Source: an uncultured Allobosea sp.
Lineage (GTDB): Bacteria; Pseudomonadota; Alphaproteobacteria; Rhizobiales; Beijerinckiaceae
Assembly (NCBI RefSeq): GCF_945957345.1
Contig: NZ_CAMFKW010000006.1
Location: 99,101 to 163,100 of the forward strand
Length of the DNA: 64,000 nt
Direction of reading: 5' to 3'
Below are positions 43,574-53,914 of the stretch, one piece after another. Made by a program: the position numbers and the translations under genes. The number at the start of each line of letters is the position of its first letter. Position 1 is the stretch's first letter. The notes beneath the pieces are model-generated. The model was not told the origin of the DNA, ran no database searches, and was given only the letters and a program-made list of their open reading frames with translations.

Positions 43574-45348
43574 ACCAGTCGATGAACCAGGAGACGTCGA
43601 TGGAGCATCAGGCCGAGGCGACGGAGACGGTCGTGAAGCGCGGGCGCCTGGCCTGGCTGCGCGATGTCTTCCGCATGAGCGGCGAGAAGAGCGAGCCGCG
43701 CGTCGGGCTCGTGATCCTCGGCTTCTCCGCGCTGTTCCTCGCCATCACCGGCCGCCTCGTCATGCTGGCGACGCTGCCGAACGAGCAGGTCGGCCTGCGC
43801 CGCGCGACCTCCAACGCGATCTCCGCCGCCCGGCCCGACATCGTCGACCGCAACGGCGAGATTCTGGCGACCGATATCCGCACGGTCTCGGTCTTCGCCG
43901 AGCCGCGCCGCATCCTCGACAAGGACGAGGCGACCGAGCTCCTGACGGCCGTGCTGCCGGATCTCGACGCCAAGGACCTGCGCGAAAAGCTCGGCACCAA
44001 GAAGGGCTTCGTCTGGGTGAAGCGCGAGATCACGCCGCGCCAGCAGGCCGAAGTACACCGGCTCGGCATTCCCGGCATCGGCTTCGTGCCCGAGAACAAG
44101 CGCGTCTATCCCAACGGCAATGCCGCCGCCCATGTGCTCGGCTTCGCCAATATCGACAATGTCGGCATCGCCGGCATGGAGAAATACATCGACTCGCAGG
44201 GCCTGCAGGACCTGAACGGCGCCGGGCTCGCGACCGAAGCGTCCGACCTGAAGCCGATCAAGCTTTCGCTCGACCTGCGCGTCCAGCACCTGCTGCGCGA
44301 CGAATTGTCCAAGGGCATGGAGCGCTTCAAGGCCATCGCCGCCGCCGGCGCGATCATGGACGTGAATACAGGCGAGATGCTCGCGCTGGTCTCGCTGCCC
44401 GATTTCGACCCGAACAACCCGGTCGACGCGCTGGAGAAGGACCGGATCAACCGGATGAATGTCGGCGTCTACGAGATGGGCTCGACCTTCAAGGCGCTGA
44501 CCATCGCGATGGCGCTCGATTCCGGCAAGGTCAACATCAATTCGACCTTCTCGACCGCGGGCGGCATGATGCGTTTCGGCCGCCAGGTCATCAAGGAATA
44601 TCACGGCACCGGCCGCAACCTGACGGTGCCCGAGGTCTTCGTGCATTCGTCGAACATGGGCTCGATCAAGATGGCGCTCGCCGTCGGTGTCGAGGGCCAC
44701 AAGGCCTTCCTCAAGAAGATGATGCAGCTCGACCGCATGACGACCGAGCTGCCGGAAAGCGCCGCGCCGATCGTCCCGCAGCGCTGGGGCGAGATCAACA
44801 CCGCGACCATCGCCTTCGGCCACGGTCTCGCCGTCGCGCCGCTCCAGGCACTGGCGGCGGTGGGCGCGCTGGTCAATGGCGGCTACCTGATGAAGCCGAC
44901 CTTCCTGAAGCGGACCGAGGAGGAGGCGCGCCAGGTTTCGACCCGCGTCATCAAGCCCGAAACCTCGGAAGCGATGCGCTTCATCATGCGCATCAACGGC
45001 GAGAAGGGCTCGGCCCGCAAGGCGGACATCCCCGGCTATTTCGTCGGCGGCAAGACCGGCACGGCCGAAAAGGTCATCAACGGCCGCTACGCCAAGAACA
45101 AGAACTTCACGACGTTCACGGCGATCGCCCCCTCGGACAAGCCGAAATACGTCTTCCTCGCGATCTATGACGAGCCGAAGGGCTATGCCGAGAGCGGCGG
45201 CTATTCGACCGCGGCGTGGAATGCCGGCGTCACCACGGGCAAGGTGATCGAGCGCGCCGCGCCGATCCTCGGGCTCAACCCCCGCTTCGATCCGCCGCCG
45301 TCGCCGTTCCCGTTGATGGCGAAGCTCGGCGCCTGGGGGTCGCGCTGA
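43570..45348 (+). CDS. ftsI: Peptidoglycan D,D-transpeptidase FtsI (PBP3)
   Basis: RPDIVDRNGEILATDI, YEMGSTFKALTIAMAL (STFK), VHSSNMGSIKMAL (SSN), GYFVGGKTGTAEK (KTG). Confidence 0.97.
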   Translation: MNQSMNQETSMEHQAEATETVVKRGRLAWLRDVFRMSGEKSEPRVGLVILGFSALFLAITGRLVMLATLPNEQVGLRRATSNAISAARPDIVDRNGEILATDIRTVSVFAEPRRILDKDEATELLTAVLPDLDAKDLREKLGTKKGFVWVKREITPRQQAEVHRLGIPGIGFVPENKRVYPNGNAAAHVLGFANIDNVGIAGMEKYIDSQGLQDLNGAGLATEASDLKPIKLSLDLRVQHLLRDELSKGMERFKAIAAAGAIMDVNTGEMLALVSLPDFDPNNPVDALEKDRINRMNVGVYEMGSTFKALTIAMALDSGKVNINSTFSTAGGMMRFGRQVIKEYHGTGRNLTVPEVFVHSSNMGSIKMALAVGVEGHKAFLKKMMQLDRMTTELPESAAPIVPQRWGEINTATIAFGHGLAVAPLQALAAVGALVNGGYLMKPTFLKRTEEEARQVSTRVIKPETSEAMRFIMRINGEKGSARKADIPGYFVGGKTGTAEKVINGRYAKNKNFTTFTAIAPSDKPKYVFLAIYDEPKGYAESGGYSTAAWNAGVTTGKVIERAAPILGLNPRFDPPPSPFPLMAKLGAWGSR

Positions 45349-45393
45349 GCGCTTGACGATGCCGGGGGCTCAAGCATCAAAGATTTGTAAGCT

Positions 45394-45507
45394 CCGGGTC
45401 ATCCCGGCCGGAGCGAAGCGGAGAGCCGGGATCCATGCCTGAGCTTCACCAAGGAAGGTTCAGGCATGGATCCCGGGTCTCCCTTCGGTCGCCCGGGATG
45501 ACACCGG
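45394..45507. repeat. Extragenic palindromic element between ftsI and murE
   Basis: CCGGGTCATCCCGG...GGGATCCATGCCTGA-gcttcaccaaggaaggt-TCAGGCATGGATCCC...CCCGGGATGACACCGG: nested inverted repeats. Confidence 0.8.
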
Positions 45508-45520
45508 AATGGTAGATTCT

Positions 45521-46972
45521 ATGACTTGGCGATTGGACGACCTCTTCCCCGAGATTTTCGATGCCGAGGCTGCGAGCCAGCAGGTGCATGGCATCGCCTT
45601 CGACAGCCGCAAGGTGACGGGCGACGACGTCTTTGTCGCGCTCGCCGGTGCCAAGGCCGATGGCGCGCGCTTCATCATGGATGCGGTCGGGCATGGCGCG
45701 GTGGCGGTGATCTCGGGCGGGCCGCGTCCTGACGATCTGCCGGCGGGGGTCGCCTTCGCGCAGGTCGCCGACCCCCGCCTTGCGCTCTCGCTGGCGGCGG
45801 CCAAGATTCACCCACGCCAGCCCAGGACCATCGTCGCGGTGACCGGCACCAGCGGCAAATCCTCGGTTTCCGATTTCACGCGTCAGATCTTCCAGGCGCT
45901 CGGCCATGAATCGGCGAGCGTCGGCACGATTGGCGTGGTGACCAGCAAGGGCGCGGATTACGGCTCGCTGACGACGCCGGACCCGTTGTCGCTGCATGCT
46001 TCGTTCGACAAGCTCGCGAGCGAGGGGATCACGCATCTGGCGATGGAGGCGTCCTCGCACGGGCTCGACCAGCGCCGCCTCGACGGCGTCCGTTTGAGCG
46101 CCGGAGCCTTCCTCAATCTCGGGCGCGACCATCTCGATTATCACCCGAGCGTCGAGGAATACCTCGCCGCGAAGCTGCGCCTCTGGGAGTTGCTGCCTGA
46201 TGGCGCTCCGGTCGTAATTAACCGCGACGAGCCCTATGCGAAGGAGGCGGCTCAGGCTGCGGCCAAGAGCGGGCATCCGATCATCGGCATCGGCCGCAAG
46301 GGCGAGACGCTGACCCTGCTGCGCAACGAGCGCGACGGCTTCTCACAACGATTGACTGTTGGTTTCGACGGACGCGAACTTTCGATTGAGCTGCCGCTGG
46401 TCGGCGACTTCATGGCAGGGAATGCACTGGTCGCCGCTGGGCTCGCCATCGCGACCGGCGAGGACAAGGCGGCGTCGCTCAAGGCGATTTCCGGCTTGAA
46501 GGGCGTCGCGGGGCGTCTCGAACTCGTCGGCGAGGCCAATGGCGGGCTCGTCGTCGTCGATTACGCCCACAAGCCCGATGCGCTCGCGGCCGTGCTGATG
46601 ACGCTGCGGCCCTATGCGACCGGGCGGCTGATCTGCGTCTTTGGCTGCGGTGGCGACCGCGACAAGGGCAAGCGCCCGCTGATGGGCGCGATCGCGGCCG
46701 AGAGGGCCGACATCGCCATCGTCACCGACGACAATCCGCGCAGCGAGGATCCGGCGACGATCCGGGCCGAGATCATGGCCGCTTCGCCGAAACTTCAGGA
46801 GATCGGCGACCGCGAGGAAGCGATCAACGCCGCAGTGAAAATGCTGAAGCCTGGGGATTTGCTGGTCGTGGCCGGAAAAGGCCATGAATCCGGCCAGACC
46901 ATAGGCGACCGGACGCTGCCCTTCTCGGACCATGACGTGGTCCGCAAGGCGCTATCGGAGATCACGAGATGA
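45521..46972 (+). CDS. murE: UDP-N-acetylmuramoyl-tripeptide synthetase family ligase MurE
   Basis: VAVTGTSGKSSVSDFTRQIFQALG, TTPDPLSLH, VDYAHKPDALAAVL, VFGCGGDRDKGKRPLMG, DDNPRSEDP. Confidence 0.97.
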   Translation: MTWRLDDLFPEIFDAEAASQQVHGIAFDSRKVTGDDVFVALAGAKADGARFIMDAVGHGAVAVISGGPRPDDLPAGVAFAQVADPRLALSLAAAKIHPRQPRTIVAVTGTSGKSSVSDFTRQIFQALGHESASVGTIGVVTSKGADYGSLTTPDPLSLHASFDKLASEGITHLAMEASSHGLDQRRLDGVRLSAGAFLNLGRDHLDYHPSVEEYLAAKLRLWELLPDGAPVVINRDEPYAKEAAQAAAKSGHPIIGIGRKGETLTLLRNERDGFSQRLTVGFDGRELSIELPLVGDFMAGNALVAAGLAIATGEDKAASLKAISGLKGVAGRLELVGEANGGLVVVDYAHKPDALAAVLMTLRPYATGRLICVFGCGGDRDKGKRPLMGAIAAERADIAIVTDDNPRSEDPATIRAEIMAASPKLQEIGDREEAINAAVKMLKPGDLLVVAGKGHESGQTIGDRTLPFSDHDVVRKALSEITR

Positions 46973-48393
46973 GCGCCCCGCTCTGGACCGGAGACAAGCT
47001 GATCACGGCGCTGCGCGCGCGGGCCGAGGGCGCTGTGCCGCCGGTCGTGACCGGCGCCTCGATCGATACCCGCACGCTGGAGCCGGGCGACGTCTTCTTC
47101 GCCATCACCGGCGAGGCCCGCAACGGGCATGACTTCGTCAAGGGCGCGCTCGACAAGGGCGCGGCGCTGGCCGTGATCGACGAGGCGCATGCCGCGCAGT
47201 TCGAGGGCGCGGGTGCGCTCGCCGTCGTGCCGGATGTGCTGAAGGCGATGGAGCATGCGGGCACCGCGCGGCGCAGCGAACTGAAGGCTGGCGTCGTCGC
47301 GGTCACCGGCTCGGTCGGCAAGACTGGTACGAAGGAGGCCTTGCGCCTCGTGCTCTCGCGCCAGGGCAAGACGCATGCGCCGGTCGCCTCCTACAACAAC
47401 CATTGGGGCGTGCCGCTCACTTTGTGTCGGACGCCCAGCGACGTTGCATACGGGGTCTACGAGATCGGCATGAACAGCCCCGGCGAGATCGTGCCGCTGG
47501 CGCGGATGGTGCGCCCGCAGGTCGCCATCGTCACCACGATCCAGCCCGTGCATCTCGCGGCCTTCGCCTCGCTCGAAGGGATCGCCGAGGAAAAGGCCGG
47601 GGTCTACTGGGAACTCGAAAAAGGCGGCACGGCGATCGTCAATGCCGATATCCCGCAATCCGAGCTGCTGCGCGACATCGCCAAGTCCGGCCCGGCCGGG
47701 CGGATCATCACCTTCGGCGAGAGCCCCGATGCCGACGTCAAGCTGATCTCCTGCGCGCTGAAGCCCGACATGTCGACGGTCGAGGCCCGCGTCTGCGGCG
47801 AGCCGGTGACCTATCGCCTGGGCAGCCCCGGCAAGCATATCGTGCTGAACTCGCTCGCCGTGCTCGCCGCCGTCCATGCGCTCGGCGCCGATCTCGCGCT
47901 GGCGGCGCTGGCGCTGGGCGATCTCACGCCGCCGGCCGGGCGCGGTGCGCGGCAGGTGCTGCAGGCGCCGGGCGGCAGGCTTACGCTGCTCGACGAGAGC
48001 TATAATGGTAACCCCGCCTCGATGCGGGCCGCGATCGAGAATCTCGGCCGCCTGCCGGTCGAGGGACGTGGCCGGCGCATCGCCGTGCTCGGCGACATGC
48101 TGGAACTCGGCCCGACCGGCCCGGAGCTGCATCGCGGGTTGGCCGAACCGCTGGTTTCGAACGGGATCGACAAGGTCTTCGCCTGCGGCCCACTGATGAA
48201 AGGGCTCCATGAGAGCTTGCCTTCCGCCATGCGGGGGGCTTATGCCGCAACCGCGAGCGAGCTGGAGCCGCTCGTGCTCGATGCGATCCGCGGCGGCGAC
48301 ACCGTCACGGTCAAGGGATCGCTGGGCACGCGCATGGGTCCGATCGTCAAGGCGATCCTCGCGCGCTTTCCTGCCGTGCCTGCCGAAGACTGA
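46969..48393 (+). CDS. murF: UDP-N-acetylmuramoyl-tripeptide--D-alanyl-D-alanine ligase MurF
   Basis: VTGSVGKTGTKEALRLVL, NNHWGVPLTLCR, YEIGMNSPGEI, LLDESYNGNPASMRAAIENL. Confidence 0.97.
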   Translation: MSAPLWTGDKLITALRARAEGAVPPVVTGASIDTRTLEPGDVFFAITGEARNGHDFVKGALDKGAALAVIDEAHAAQFEGAGALAVVPDVLKAMEHAGTARRSELKAGVVAVTGSVGKTGTKEALRLVLSRQGKTHAPVASYNNHWGVPLTLCRTPSDVAYGVYEIGMNSPGEIVPLARMVRPQVAIVTTIQPVHLAAFASLEGIAEEKAGVYWELEKGGTAIVNADIPQSELLRDIAKSGPAGRIITFGESPDADVKLISCALKPDMSTVEARVCGEPVTYRLGSPGKHIVLNSLAVLAAVHALGADLALAALALGDLTPPAGRGARQVLQAPGGRLTLLDESYNGNPASMRAAIENLGRLPVEGRGRRIAVLGDMLELGPTGPELHRGLAEPLVSNGIDKVFACGPLMKGLHESLPSAMRGAYAATASELEPLVLDAIRGGDTVTVKGSLGTRMGPIVKAILARFPAVPAED

Positions 48394-48414
48394 TAGACAA
48401 GAGAACCTTGAAGC

Positions 48415-49497
48415 ATGCTCGTCTGGCTCGCTGAACTGTCCGGCACCTTCCCGGTGCTGAACGTCTTCCGCTACATCACCTTCCGCGCAGGCGGGGCGAC
48501 GGCGACGGCGCTGCTCTTCGTCTTTTTCTTCGGTCCCTCGGCCATCTCCTGGCTCCGGATCAAGCAGGGCAAGGGCCAGCCGATCCGCACGGACGGGCCT
48601 GAATCGCATCTCGCCAAGCGCGGCACGCCGACCATGGGCGGGCTGATGATCCTGACCGGGCTGTTCGTCGCCGTGCTGCTCTGGGGCAACCTGCGCAACC
48701 CCTATGTCTGGATCGTGCTCGGCGTGACCGCCGCCTATGGCGCGATCGGCTTCTATGACGACTTTCTCAAGGTCACCAAGCAGTCGCACAAGGGCTTCTC
48801 CGGCAAGGCGCGCATCGCGATCGAGGTCGTGGTCGCGCTGATCGCCTGCTATTTCATCATGCAGACGCAGCCGCCCTCGATCGGCTCGGGCTTCGCGATG
48901 CCCTTCCTGAAGGAAGCGATCATCCCGCTCGGCATTCTGTTCCCGCTGGTCACGGCCTTCGTCGTGGTCGGTGCGGGCAATTCGGTGAACCTGACCGACG
49001 GGCTCGACGGGCTCGCCATCGTGCCGGTGATGATCGCGGCCGGCACCTTCGGCTTCATCTCCTATCTCGTCGGCAACGCGATCTTCGCGAACTATCTGCA
49101 GATCCACCACATCCCCGGCGCGGGCGAACTCGCCGTGATCTGCGGCGCGGTGATCGGCGCCGGCCTCGGCTTCCTCTGGTTCAACGCGCCGCCGGCCCAG
49201 ATCTTCATGGGCGATACCGGCTCGCTCGGCCTCGGCGGCCTGCTCGGCACCATCGCGGTCGCGACCAAGCACGAGATCGTGCTGGCGATCGTCGGCGGCC
49301 TCTTCGTCGTCGAGGCGCTCTCGGTGATCATCCAGGTCTTCGTGTTCAAGCGCACGGGCAAGCGCGTCTTCCTGATGGCACCAATCCACCACCATTTCGA
49401 GAAACTGGGCTGGACCGAGCCGCAGGTCGTGATCCGCTTCTGGATCATCTCGGTCGTGCTGGCACTGGTCGGTCTCGCCACGCTGAAGCTGCGCTGA
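48415..49497 (+). CDS. mraY: Phospho-N-acetylmuramoyl-pentapeptide-transferase MraY
   Basis: [77 protein letters not shown]. Confidence 0.98.
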   Translation: MLVWLAELSGTFPVLNVFRYITFRAGGATATALLFVFFFGPSAISWLRIKQGKGQPIRTDGPESHLAKRGTPTMGGLMILTGLFVAVLLWGNLRNPYVWIVLGVTAAYGAIGFYDDFLKVTKQSHKGFSGKARIAIEVVVALIACYFIMQTQPPSIGSGFAMPFLKEAIIPLGILFPLVTAFVVVGAGNSVNLTDGLDGLAIVPVMIAAGTFGFISYLVGNAIFANYLQIHHIPGAGELAVICGAVIGAGLGFLWFNAPPAQIFMGDTGSLGLGGLLGTIAVATKHEIVLAIVGGLFVVEALSVIIQVFVFKRTGKRVFLMAPIHHHFEKLGWTEPQVVIRFWIISVVLALVGLATLKLR

Positions 49498-49498
49498 G

Positions 49499-50932
49499 AT
49501 GACCCCGGTAACGGTTTTCGCCGGGCGCAAGGTCGCCCTGTTCGGCCTCGGCGGCTCGGGGCTCGCGACGGCACGCGCGCTCAAGGCGGGTGGTGCCGAG
49601 GTCGCGGCCTGGGACGATAACGAGAAGAGCCGGGAGAAGGCGGCGGCTGAGGGCATCGCCGTCGTCGACCTCGCGAATGCCGACTGGTTGGATTTCGGGG
49701 CTTTCGTGCTCTCACCCGGCGTGCCGCTGACCCATCCCGAGCCGCACTGGACCGTGGGAAAGGCCAAGCAAGCCGGCGTCGCGATCATCGGCGATGTCGA
49801 ACTGTTCTTCCTTGAGCGGGCCAAGGTCGCGCCGGGTTCGCCGGTCGTCTGCATCACCGGCACCAATGGCAAGTCGACCACGACGGCACTGATCGCCCAT
49901 GTGCTCGGGGAAGCCGGCCGCGACGTACAGATGGGCGGCAATATCGGCACTGCCGTGCTGGCGCTGGAGCCGCCCGCCGCGAGCCGCATCCATGTCATCG
50001 AGTGCTCAAGCTACCAGATCGACCTTGCGCCTTCGCTCGCGCCGACCGTCGGCATCCAGATGAACCTGACGCCGGATCATCTCGACCGGCATGGCTCGCT
50101 GGAGAACTACGCCGCGATCAAGGAGAGGCTGGTCACGGCGGCCGATATCGCGGTGGTCGGCGTCGATGACGACGCCTCCAAGCAGATGGCGCGTCGTCGC
50201 GCTGCCGACGGACGTCCGCTGGTCAAGATCAGCGGCGAGCAGCCGCTCGACGAAGGCGTCTTCGCCGGCGTCACCGCCAATCAGGGCCGGCTCGACACGC
50301 GCATCGTCGAAGTGAAGGACGGCAAGCCGCGCGTCGTCGCCAATCTCGCCGGGATCGGCTCGTTGCGCGGCTCGCACAATGCGCAGAATGCGGCGGCTGC
50401 CTTTGCCGCTTGCTCGGCTTTGGGCCTCACCGCGGAAGAGATCGCGGCCGGCTTCAAGACCTATCCGGGTCTCGCGCATCGCATGGAGGAGCTCGGCCGG
50501 ATCGGCCGCGTCGTCTTCATCAACGATTCCAAGGCGACGAACGCGGATTCCACGGAAAAGGCGCTGACATCCTTCCACGGTATTTTCTGGATCCTCGGCG
50601 GCAAGGCCAAGGATGGCGGCATCGACAGCTTGCGCCGCTACTTCCCGAATATCGCCAAGGCCTATTTGATCGGTGCGGCGAGCGATCTCTTCGCCGCGAC
50701 CTTCGACGATGACGGGCGCGTCACTTACGAGCGCAGCATGACGCTCGACAAGGCCGTGGCGGATGCCACGCGCGATGCGCTGGCGGCGACAGGCGAGGGC
50801 GAGATCGCGGTGCTGCTCTCGCCGGCCTGCGCTTCCTTCGACCAGTTCCCGAATTTCGAGGTGCGCGGCGATACGTTCCGCAAGCTCGTCGCAGACCTCC
50901 CGGGCTTCGAGCCCTTCGGCAGCAAGCGGTAG
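49499..50932 (+). CDS. murD: UDP-N-acetylmuramoylalanine--D-glutamate ligase MurD
   Basis: [84 protein letters not shown]. Confidence 0.97.
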   Translation: MTPVTVFAGRKVALFGLGGSGLATARALKAGGAEVAAWDDNEKSREKAAAEGIAVVDLANADWLDFGAFVLSPGVPLTHPEPHWTVGKAKQAGVAIIGDVELFFLERAKVAPGSPVVCITGTNGKSTTTALIAHVLGEAGRDVQMGGNIGTAVLALEPPAASRIHVIECSSYQIDLAPSLAPTVGIQMNLTPDHLDRHGSLENYAAIKERLVTAADIAVVGVDDDASKQMARRRAADGRPLVKISGEQPLDEGVFAGVTANQGRLDTRIVEVKDGKPRVVANLAGIGSLRGSHNAQNAAAAFAACSALGLTAEEIAAGFKTYPGLAHRMEELGRIGRVVFINDSKATNADSTEKALTSFHGIFWILGGKAKDGGIDSLRRYFPNIAKAYLIGAASDLFAATFDDDGRVTYERSMTLDKAVADATRDALAATGEGEIAVLLSPACASFDQFPNFEVRGDTFRKLVADLPGFEPFGSKR

Positions 50933-50934
50933 GC

Positions 50935-51414
50935 TCAGCCGCGCCGCGCGGCCTCGATCTTAGCGACGTCGATTTTCTGCATCGTCATCATCGCGGCGAA
51001 GGCGCGCTTCGCCTCTTCACCTCCGGCAGAGAGCGCCTCGCTCAACACGCGCGGCGTGATCTGCCAGGACAGGCCCCATTTGTCCTTGCACCAGCCGCAC
51101 TCGCTCTCCTTGCCGCCATTGCCGACGATCGCGTTCCAGTAGCGATCCGTCTCCTCCTGGTCCTCGGTCGAGATCTGGAAGGAGAAGGCCTCGCTGTGCT
51201 TGAACATGGGCCCGCCATTGATGCCGAGGCAGGGGATGCCGAGGACCGTGAAGGTGACCGTCAGAGCGTCGCCGGCCTTGCCCGAAGGAAAGTCGGTCGG
51301 AGCGCGGAAAACCTCTTTCACCGCGCTGTCCGGGAAGGTCTCGGCATAGAAGCGGGCGGCGGCCTCGGCATCCTTGTCGTACCACAGGCAGATCGTGTTC
51401 TTGGCGATGGCCAT
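50935..51414 (-). CDS. VOC family (PhnB-like) protein
   Basis: NTICLWYDKDAEAAARFYAETFPDSAVKEVFRAP...FKHSEAFSFQISTEDQEETDRYWNAIVGNGGKESECGWCKDKWGLSWQITP. Confidence 0.92.
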   Translation of the reverse strand: MAIAKNTICLWYDKDAEAAARFYAETFPDSAVKEVFRAPTDFPSGKAGDALTVTFTVLGIPCLGINGGPMFKHSEAFSFQISTEDQEETDRYWNAIVGNGGKESECGWCKDKWGLSWQITPRVLSEALSAGGEEAKRAFAAMMTMQKIDVAKIEAARRG

Positions 51415-51597
51415 AGTCAGTCCTTTCGCTGTCGAGACGGTTGCGGCGCGGAGTTCCCCGCATCAGCACGACAATGCGTGTCAGGAGCGGCCGCGGCAGC
51501 TCGATCAAGCTGCAAGGCAGTCGAGGCGAGGAGATGGCGAGCACGTGGTTCTGCCTGCCATCTTCAACATTGCACATCGCAGCTTCAAGCGGTCGGA

Positions 51598-52836
51598 CTA
51601 TGCTCTTCGAATGGCCAGCGGCAGCGCCGTAGCGAGCACCGGGGCGATCAGCAGCGTCCAGGCGGCGGAATAGCCGAACTGGTCGGTGACAAGGCCGAAG
51701 AGCCAGGGGCCCAGCGCCATCGCGATCAGGCAGAGTGTCGAGGCGAAGCTGACCGTCGAAGCAATGGAGCTCGGCGGCGCCATTTCCGCGATCTCCAGCA
51801 GATAGAGCGGGAACCAGCCGATCCCGAACAGGCCGAAGGCGACGAGGACCGATGCCGTGAGCCAAGCCGGGGCACCAAGCGGCAGCGCTGCGAAGATCGT
51901 GACGACCACGGCCCCGATCAGCGCGATGCCGGCGAAGGCGCGCGGGCGATGTCCCGGCCAGAGCCGGTCGCAGAGCCAGGGCAGGCCGACCCGGCCGGGG
52001 ATGCCGGCGAGCTGCGCCAGCGCGAACAGGCTGGCTGCGCCGACAAGGCCAAGGCCAAGCGCACCGCCCATGTAGCCGATGGCATGAGCGGTGAAAGTGA
52101 ACTGGAAAGCCGACATCGCGATGCCCAATCTGAGCACGGGCCAGAATTGCGGGTTCTGTCCAACTGTTCGGACCAGGGCGCCGAGCTTCAAGGGCTCCTC
52201 GCGCCTGGCTTCGGGAGCCACCTGCCCGCCCTCGCGATAGAACAGCAGAAACAGCAGGCTGCCGAGCACGGATACACCAGCGCTGAACCAGGCGGCGGCA
52301 GACAGACCCGCTTGCGCGGCGATAAGCGGCAGGAGTGCCGCCGCGATCATCGTGCCCAGTGGCACGGCCGCCTGCCGGAAGCCTGTCGCCAGCGCGCGAT
52401 GGCGCGGCGGGAACCAGCGCATGATCGCGCGCGTGCCGCCCGGTTGCACGGCGGCATAGGTGCCGCCCAAAAAGGCCATGCAGAGCAGGAGGCCGGTCAG
52501 CTCCGTCGCGAAGGAAGCGGCCACCATCGCGGCCGCCATCGCGAGCATGGCCAGCCCGACGACGACACGCTCGCCATAGCGGTCGATCGCCCGGCCGATG
52601 CCATAGATCGTTGCGATCTGGGCGCCGTTCATCAGCGTCACCGCCAGCGAGGCCGAAGCGAGCGAGACGCCGAAGGCATCGCGCCAGAAGGGCACGAGGA
52701 TGTAGACGCCCTGCGAGACCACCGAGCCGGCGGTCTGCGTCGCCACGGCGACCGTCAGGACGGTCCAGATGGAGATGCCGGCCTGTGCCGGCTCCGCGCT
52801 GGGTGCAGATGGGTTGGCGAGAGTGGTTCTGGTCAT
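51598..52836 (-). CDS. MFS transporter
   Basis: About 12 hydrophobic segments; YGIGRAIDRYGERVVVGLAMLAMAAAMVAASF (loop 2-3 motif); GGTRAIMRWFPPRHRALATGFRQAAVPLGT. Confidence 0.9.
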   Translation of the reverse strand: MTRTTLANPSAPSAEPAQAGISIWTVLTVAVATQTAGSVVSQGVYILVPFWRDAFGVSLASASLAVTLMNGAQIATIYGIGRAIDRYGERVVVGLAMLAMAAAMVAASFATELTGLLLCMAFLGGTYAAVQPGGTRAIMRWFPPRHRALATGFRQAAVPLGTMIAAALLPLIAAQAGLSAAAWFSAGVSVLGSLLFLLFYREGGQVAPEARREEPLKLGALVRTVGQNPQFWPVLRLGIAMSAFQFTFTAHAIGYMGGALGLGLVGAASLFALAQLAGIPGRVGLPWLCDRLWPGHRPRAFAGIALIGAVVVTIFAALPLGAPAWLTASVLVAFGLFGIGWFPLYLLEIAEMAPPSSIASTVSFASTLCLIAMALGPWLFGLVTDQFGYSAAWTLLIAPVLATALPLAIRRA

Positions 52837-52907
52837 GAGCTTTCGGGTCCGGGAGTGATGCCGCGACCAGACGCCGATTTTCATCTCATCGGAATTGTCG
52901 TGTTTCG

Positions 52908-52922
52908 GATATCAGTGATATC
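52908..52922. promoter_or_regulatory. Candidate LysR-type site GATATCA-G-TGATATC
   Basis: 7-1-7 perfect inverted repeat in the MFS/lysR divergent intergenic region; contains a T-N11-A pattern. Confidence 0.55.
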
Positions 52923-52930
52923 GATCTCTT

Positions 52931-53794
52931 ATGGATATCCGCCGCCCGCTCGATCCCGAGGCCGTCGAGACCTTCGTGCTCGCCGCCGATCTGCGCTCCT
53001 TCACCAAGGCGGCTGCCGCGCTGAACACGACGCAGGCGGCGGTCTCGCTGCGGCTCAAGCGATTGGAGGCTCAGATCGGCCAGCGCCTGCTCGAAAGAAC
53101 GCCGCGCCGCATCAGCCTGACACCGGCCGGCGAGCGCTTCCTCGGGCCGGCGCGGAATGTGCTCGCCGCTCATCGCCGTGCCGCCGAGGCGCTGATGCAG
53201 GAGAACGTGTCGCTCAATCTCGGCGTCACGCATCATCTCGTCGGTCCCGAGCTGACGCGGGCGATCCAGGTCGCAGGGCAGGCGGGCGGGGGCGTGACGC
53301 TGTCGCTGCGCACGGGGCTCTCGCGCGGGCTGCTCGAGATGTTCGATGCCGGCGAGCTCGATGCGGTCATCGTCCTGCGCCACGATGCCAGCCGGCGTGA
53401 CGGGGAAATCCTCGCCGAGTCGCGCTTCGGTTGGTTCGCCGCGCCGACATTCTTATCGTTCCAGGGCGAACCGTTGCCGCTCGCGGTGCAGCGGCAACCG
53501 TGCAATCTGCGGGCGATGGCCGTCGACGCATTGGCAGCTGCCGGCTTGCCGTGGCGGGAAGCTTTCGTCGGCGAGGGCGCGGCCTCGGTGGCAGCGGCAG
53601 CGAGCGCCGGGCTTGGCCTCGCGCCGCTCGCGCATTGCGCCGTTCCCGCTGGATTGGTCGATGTCGGCGCCCGCTTCAAGCTGCCGTCGCTGCCGACGCG
53701 GCCGATCATTCTGCATTCGGCTGTGAGCCGGCCGCGCGCCGCTGTATTGCTCAACGGCATGGCGTCGGCGTTCCGTTCCGTGGCTGTGCGATGA
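52931..53794 (+). CDS. LysR family transcriptional regulator
   Basis: LDPEAVETFVLAADLRSFTKAAAALNTTQAAVSLRLKRLEAQIGQRLLERTPRRISLTPAGERFL. Confidence 0.95.
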   Translation: MDIRRPLDPEAVETFVLAADLRSFTKAAAALNTTQAAVSLRLKRLEAQIGQRLLERTPRRISLTPAGERFLGPARNVLAAHRRAAEALMQENVSLNLGVTHHLVGPELTRAIQVAGQAGGGVTLSLRTGLSRGLLEMFDAGELDAVIVLRHDASRRDGEILAESRFGWFAAPTFLSFQGEPLPLAVQRQPCNLRAMAVDALAAAGLPWREAFVGEGAASVAAAASAGLGLAPLAHCAVPAGLVDVGARFKLPSLPTRPIILHSAVSRPRAAVLLNGMASAFRSVAVR

Positions 53795-53914
53795 TGTGGA
53801 TGGCGCTTCCCGGAACCGCTGATCCGGCGCATCGGAATCAATCGGTTAACCATTCATTGACAGAGTGATTCGTCACGCAAGCGCGGCCTCGGCTGCGCAG
53901 AATTTGTCGATGGG

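Noticed and set aside
46795-49998. 1067-aa reverse-strand ORF overlapping murF/mraY/murD
   Set aside because: It is antisense to three unmistakable dcw genes. The His/Arg/Asp/Gly-rich composition is typical of spurious antisense ORFs at high GC.
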